Shown in pieces: positions 60,701 to 64,000 of a DNA stretch of 64,000 nucleotides. Source of the DNA: Desulfobacterales bacterium. GTDB taxonomy: Bacteria; Desulfobacterota; Desulfobacteria; Desulfobacterales; Desulfosalsimonadaceae. The notes beneath the pieces were generated by a model that was not told the DNA's origin, did not search any database, and was given only the letters and a program-made list of their open reading frames with translations. The stretch lies in contig JAXHNP010000006.1 in assembly GCA_034520365.1 (NCBI GenBank), forward strand, positions 241,001 to 305,000, given 5' to 3'. Within the stretch, counting starts at the first letter, position 1; each line of letters opens with the position of its first letter. Made by a program: the position numbers and the translations under genes.

Positions 60701-60767
60701 CGGGGAATACTTGAAAGCCATTGATAAATTAAATGCCGCCTTTGAAGACTACCGCGTTTGTGCATAA
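57708..60767 (+). CDS. Large uncharacterised protein with PHP-like segment and C-terminal membrane domain
   Basis: I place the start at TTG 57708, 7 bases after CAGGAG; the GTG at 57678 lacks this support. The 1,019-residue product is not one I recognise. Near residues 175-265 it has FDDHVHDASTKGRKSATHLI, RRLRVIYYNFIRPETAEELI and ILVRIGIEFSVSFHGRY, which recall a degenerate PHP-type TIM barrel. Residues about 680-870 hold four to five likely membrane helices (GIGFIPAFLTFLWTHEWWIL, MYFGAVIWFAITGLRNIV, FNAALGGILGLAGVAGVNAI). The rest is mostly helical. The CNNM/CBS gene begins 10 bp downstream, so the two are probably one operon and may form a membrane complex. Confidence 0.85.
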   Translation: MTEDQKQSRFSLFFDQRDHGLLEIVNEMLAGDISHLHAQRRFFHYLHPRGIKEMAESRGLRIAYAVIHLLESLEGGEVENRLCALRALRDEVMCSDNRELQINTARVLIEIMKELVRAHGNYARQLQLAHDFRVAASGKSRIVRGYLNKYHLLEMPEEWNQLAFDDHVHDASTKGRKSATHLIMDAWIKGIRRLRVIYYNFIRPETAEELIEAADIMGILVRIGIEFSVSFHGRYVQLIWVPRGFADADDFIRFLSRNAVDNLMNDGGEVSDYQRNYVLAILDQFNRKHRHSINDKFDLHLPALDVGEFLSFVGIGQASLLHLAKFIHAKLLPLMSAKAEALRRRYPNADAAEQQRMAALVDEMDQLDLQAIHDKYLKADQNPEVPDIKRADIGEPPALMQHSPAELIRHLAQFHLGYRITLNLTNVEPEDVLELLYDCQGMITRLEIFNLKDYADGKVRHIPAIHDLQRCINSGNVIKLKRIILEMIDRLEEQDDAVSRERVRKFRKILANTESFKTMYKIKELKPRMGSDSTGYSPRHYGMGLAVMDSLPRRARREVFGRKELPRLILPFHVDTALQVSYINHQETRGALNSLLKGLRWIPGLRYLGREKRKNWMAMVNASQMVPAGKGNIVTLGGVQTRPTNRLSLSPPKKEEHELPRSWRYIQSTLKNFLKVGIGFIPAFLTFLWTHEWWILMYFGAVIWFAITGLRNIVQSVMGGGGIRRSSLLRWNDFISWDRLADSLLFTGFSVPLLDYLVKTIVLDQGFAITTSTSPATLYAIMAIANGIYLSSHNMFRGLPKEAAIWNFFRSILSIPVAFGFNAALGGILGLAGVAGVNAILQTWAAVISKFASDCVAGVIEGTVDRSKNIQNRISDYRQKLNQFLDVYARLEMIFPEDDVYNLLDRPMEWYQSADENARDLIKILIINALDLLYFWMYQPRARTAFRDMLWDMAPDERCVLIKAQSILRMEREISQMFIDGIVGRHFSKPLAFYLSSSGEYLKAIDKLNAAFEDYRVCA

Positions 60768-60777
60768 GTTGTAGCCT

Positions 60778-61881
60778 ATGTATTTACTGATTTTTTATCT
60801 GTTTCTGGCATTGGGTGTCTCTTTTCTCTGTTCCATCATGGAGTCCGTGTTGCTGTCGGTAACGCCCAGTTTTGCGGCGGCTTACGCGGAAAAATCGCCC
60901 CGGATGGGCGGCCGGCTGCGCAAGCTTAAAACCGATATCGACCGGCCGCTGGCCGCAATCCTGAGCTTAAACACCATCGCCCATACCGTGGGCGCGGCCG
61001 GCGTGGGCGCCCAGGCCATGGTGGTATTCGGCGGCTATGTGGGCCTTACCTCAGCGGTGCTAACGCTTTTAATCCTGGTCCTCTCGGAGATCATTCCCAA
61101 AACATTGGGGGCGCACTACTGGCAGCAATTGACACCGTTTACGGTCATGATGGCCCGGTTTTTGATTTTTCTGCTCTATCCCCTGGTACTCATGTCGCAG
61201 CTGATTACCCGGGGGTTGTCCTCGGAGCAGAAAATAAATGCCATCAGCCGGGAGGAAATCAGTGCCCTGGCCGATATGGGGCTTGCGGAGGGGCTTTTTG
61301 TTAAAAAAGAGTCTTTGATCTTAAAAAATCTCATGCGCTTCGGCTCACTGCAGGCCAAGGATGTCATGACCCCCCGGCGGGTGATGTTTGTCCTGCCCGA
61401 GGACATGAAAATGGGCGAGGTATTTGACGAGCATCCGGATATCCGGGTGTCCCGGATACCGCTGCAGAGCCGGGAGAACCAGGTGATCCGCCATTATGTT
61501 CTTAAAAATGATCTGCTGCTCGCCCTGGCCCGGGATGAAAACGAGAGACAGTTGCACGAGTTCGGCCGTGAAATCCTGGTGGTACCGGAAATGGTGAGCC
61601 TGTTTCGCTTGTTTGAGAAGCTCCTTGACCGGCGGGAGCATATCGCTCTGGTGGTTGACGAGTACGGCAGGGCCGCTGGTCTGGTGACCCTGGAGGATAT
61701 TCTGGAAACTTTGATCGGCTCCGAGATTCTTGATGAAACCGACAAGATTGCCAATATGCGAAAATGGGCGCGTAATCAGTGGTACCAGCGGGCCCGGTCT
61801 TTGGGCCTGATTTCAGAGGCTGAATCCGAAGCAGGGGATGAACCCCAAAAAACTTCCGGCTCCGGTCCCTCAGATCAGTGA
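60778..61881 (+). CDS. CNNM/CorC-like membrane protein with CBS pair
   Basis: The 367-residue protein has a DUF21 (CNNM) domain with three to four helices (LLIFYLFLALGVSFLCSIME, LTSAVLTLLILVLSEIIPKT). A CBS pair follows (SLQAKDVMTPRRVMFVLPED, then EHIALVVDEYGRAAGLVTLE). The usual C-terminal CorC_HlyC domain is missing; instead there is a short charged tail. CNNM proteins export Mg2+ or regulate cation transport. It directly follows the giant uncharacterised gene, 10 bp apart, which suggests they work together. Confidence 0.9.
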   Translation: MYLLIFYLFLALGVSFLCSIMESVLLSVTPSFAAAYAEKSPRMGGRLRKLKTDIDRPLAAILSLNTIAHTVGAAGVGAQAMVVFGGYVGLTSAVLTLLILVLSEIIPKTLGAHYWQQLTPFTVMMARFLIFLLYPLVLMSQLITRGLSSEQKINAISREEISALADMGLAEGLFVKKESLILKNLMRFGSLQAKDVMTPRRVMFVLPEDMKMGEVFDEHPDIRVSRIPLQSRENQVIRHYVLKNDLLLALARDENERQLHEFGREILVVPEMVSLFRLFEKLLDRREHIALVVDEYGRAAGLVTLEDILETLIGSEILDETDKIANMRKWARNQWYQRARSLGLISEAESEAGDEPQKTSGSGPSDQ

Positions 61882-61901
61882 CTGATATACCTTTTTTAAT
61901 C

Positions 61902-62114
61902 CTATCTGGGCTCTTTGCTGCCGCCTGAACCTTCGATGGCGCACTGGGTAAAATCCATGGGTTTGTCGCAGGATTGACACTTATGCGGTTTATCGAATTC
62001 ATCGGAAAAAATTTCATTTTCCGCGCCGCATTCCGGGCATTTGCAGGTAAATGCGCTTAAATTTTTAAACTGCTGGAATCCCGGGCAATGCTGGGGAGTG
62101 GTTTTGTCTGCCAT
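61902..62114 (-). CDS. Small zinc-ribbon protein
   Basis: I use ATG 62114 with AGGAGG upstream. The 70-residue protein has a zinc ribbon made of CPECGAENEIFSDEFDKPHK then CQSC (two CxxC knuckles), preceded by FKNLSAFTCKC. The N-terminal DKTTPQHCPGFQQF adds one cysteine. Its role is unknown; it may bind zinc or iron in the cytoplasm. Confidence 0.8.
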   Translation of the reverse strand: MADKTTPQHCPGFQQFKNLSAFTCKCPECGAENEIFSDEFDKPHKCQSCDKPMDFTQCAIEGSGGSKEPR

Positions 62115-62275
62115 AATCATGCCTCCTTTCATGCATTCATGTTTGAAACGGTTTGTACTCTGCCTTATTCACAAGTCGCTGATCAACGTTATTTGATATT
62201 TGATTCCAATATAATGGCAAATGTTGCCCCTGTCCAGCGCTTGTTCCGATAAGGGGAATTGGCCGGTTGGGAAGT

Positions 62276-63616
<1,341 letters not shown>

Positions 63617-63629
63617 TTTGCCTCCGAAT

Positions 63630-63679
63630 GGGGTCAAATCTTTAATCTTGATAATTTGTCGGCTATTTCCTCAAATTGT
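63630..63679 (-). repeat. RAYT 3'-end repeat matching the palindrome at 22702-22776
   Basis: These 50 bases match one arm plus loop plus start of the second arm of the palindrome (47 of 50 identical; differences at 63652, 63664 and 63667). The stretch includes the last 15 codons and stop of the RAYT gene. Confidence 0.85.
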
Positions 63680-64000
63680 TGCTTTAAAGCGGCATCCGAT
63701 TCCATGCTGAGGCGTAACCGCTTCCGGGCGACGCTCACAGCGCTGTAGTCAATTCCACCGACAAGCCTTCCCACCTCAGCCTGGGTGATATCGCAAAACC
63801 GGTATAAAAGCTCCATTAACATGGCGCGATCCTTTGCGTTTTTACCCCGCCGGCAGATTTCATCTTCCTCTTTTCCGAGAATTTGAGAAACATTTTTGAT
63901 CAGATCTTCCGGCATCCAATAAGTTCTGGCAACTTTTAACTGGGGTTGTTCCCTGTGAGATTGCCCGGCATCCTTTTCCAGATAGGTTTGCCGGATATGT
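63634..64000 (-). CDS. RAYT transposase, C-terminal part (cut by window edge)
   Basis: The frame is open to the window edge. The visible part reads ...REQPQLKVARTYWMPEDLIK, EICRRGKNAKDRAMLMELLY, RFCDITQAEVGRLVGGIDYS, AVSVARKRLRLSMESDAALK and ends with FEEIADKLSRLKI. This is the C-terminal helix-turn-helix (AEVGRLVGGIDYSAVSVARK) found after the Y1 transposase domain in many RAYT proteins. It belongs to another subgroup than the relic at 7347-7754. The catalytic half lies outside the window, so activity cannot be judged. Its stop is 17 bp from the oxidoreductase start, so the two may be cotranscribed. Confidence 0.75.
   Translation of the reverse strand, partial: HIRQTYLEKDAGQSHREQPQLKVARTYWMPEDLIKNVSQILGKEEDEICRRGKNAKDRAMLMELLYRFCDITQAEVGRLVGGIDYSAVSVARKRLRLSMESDAALKQQFEEIADKLSRLKI

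Overview
The window looks like a chromosome segment of an anaerobic deltaproteobacterium (Desulfobacterota, probably a Desulfobacteraceae-like sulfate reducer). The sequence shows a class I hybrid-cluster protein, HdrB/HdrC-like iron-sulfur proteins, an NrfH-type tetraheme plus octaheme HAO-like cytochrome pair, full-length three-domain NifU with NifS, an AspRS-GatC fusion and many dispersed palindromic repeats. The taxon is inferred from this gene mix; no rRNA or tRNA gene was seen.

Region by region: (1) 1-270, a frameshifted Ser/Thr kinase fragment cut by the window edge. (2) 359-16715, a metal-resistance block: ZraP-like sensor protein with a sigma-54 promoter and divergent ZraS/ZraR; a CDF exporter broken by an in-frame TGA; ferritin-like, SHOCT and DUF302 proteins; a core-deleted RAYT transposase relic; a second CDF; a YnfA-like protein; a P-II-like protein with an HME-RND efflux operon; and a cytochrome b5/DUF2231 membrane protein. 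(3) 16845-21664, a tRNA-dependent amidation operon in which AspRS is fused to GatC, GatA has lost its catalytic residues, and GatB is intact. (4) 21780-23901, an EamA transporter and a cysteine desulfurase converging on a perfect 31-bp palindrome. (5) 24241-32428, nitrogen-stress and redox genes: NrfH/HAO-like cytochromes, a ZIP transporter, remnants of a molybdenum-hydroxylase locus, Hcp with an FNR/HcpR-type promoter, a cupin and HdrC/HdrB-like proteins. (6) 32581-39684, sulfur and Fe-S metabolism: NifU, NifS, CysE, CysK and an O-acetylhomoserine sulfhydrylase, with an acyltransferase and a DUF2780 protein between them. (7) 39883-49903, transporters (CaxA-type, SLC12-type, acetate), an AbrB/Doc toxin-antitoxin pair with a clear operator, a UbiB-like kinase and hypotheticals. 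(8) 49928-56629, a hybrid sensor kinase, propionyl-CoA synthetase, an alpha/beta hydrolase and SlyD. (9) 56814-64000, a TPR protein, a 1,019-residue unrecognised membrane protein paired with a CNNM/CBS protein, a zinc ribbon, a CoA-disulfide-reductase-like flavoprotein and the 3' end of a second RAYT transposase.

Mobile DNA ties several regions together. The palindrome at 22702-22776 carries a near copy of the 3' end of the RAYT gene at the right edge. Two 153-bp MITE-like repeats each begin exactly on the stop codon of the gene before them. A larger repeat occurs inverted at 34654-34824 and 52855-53004. The observations I consider least expected are the dead GatA beside an AspRS-GatC fusion, the RAYT-derived palindrome, the stop-codon MITEs, and the giant protein/CNNM pair.
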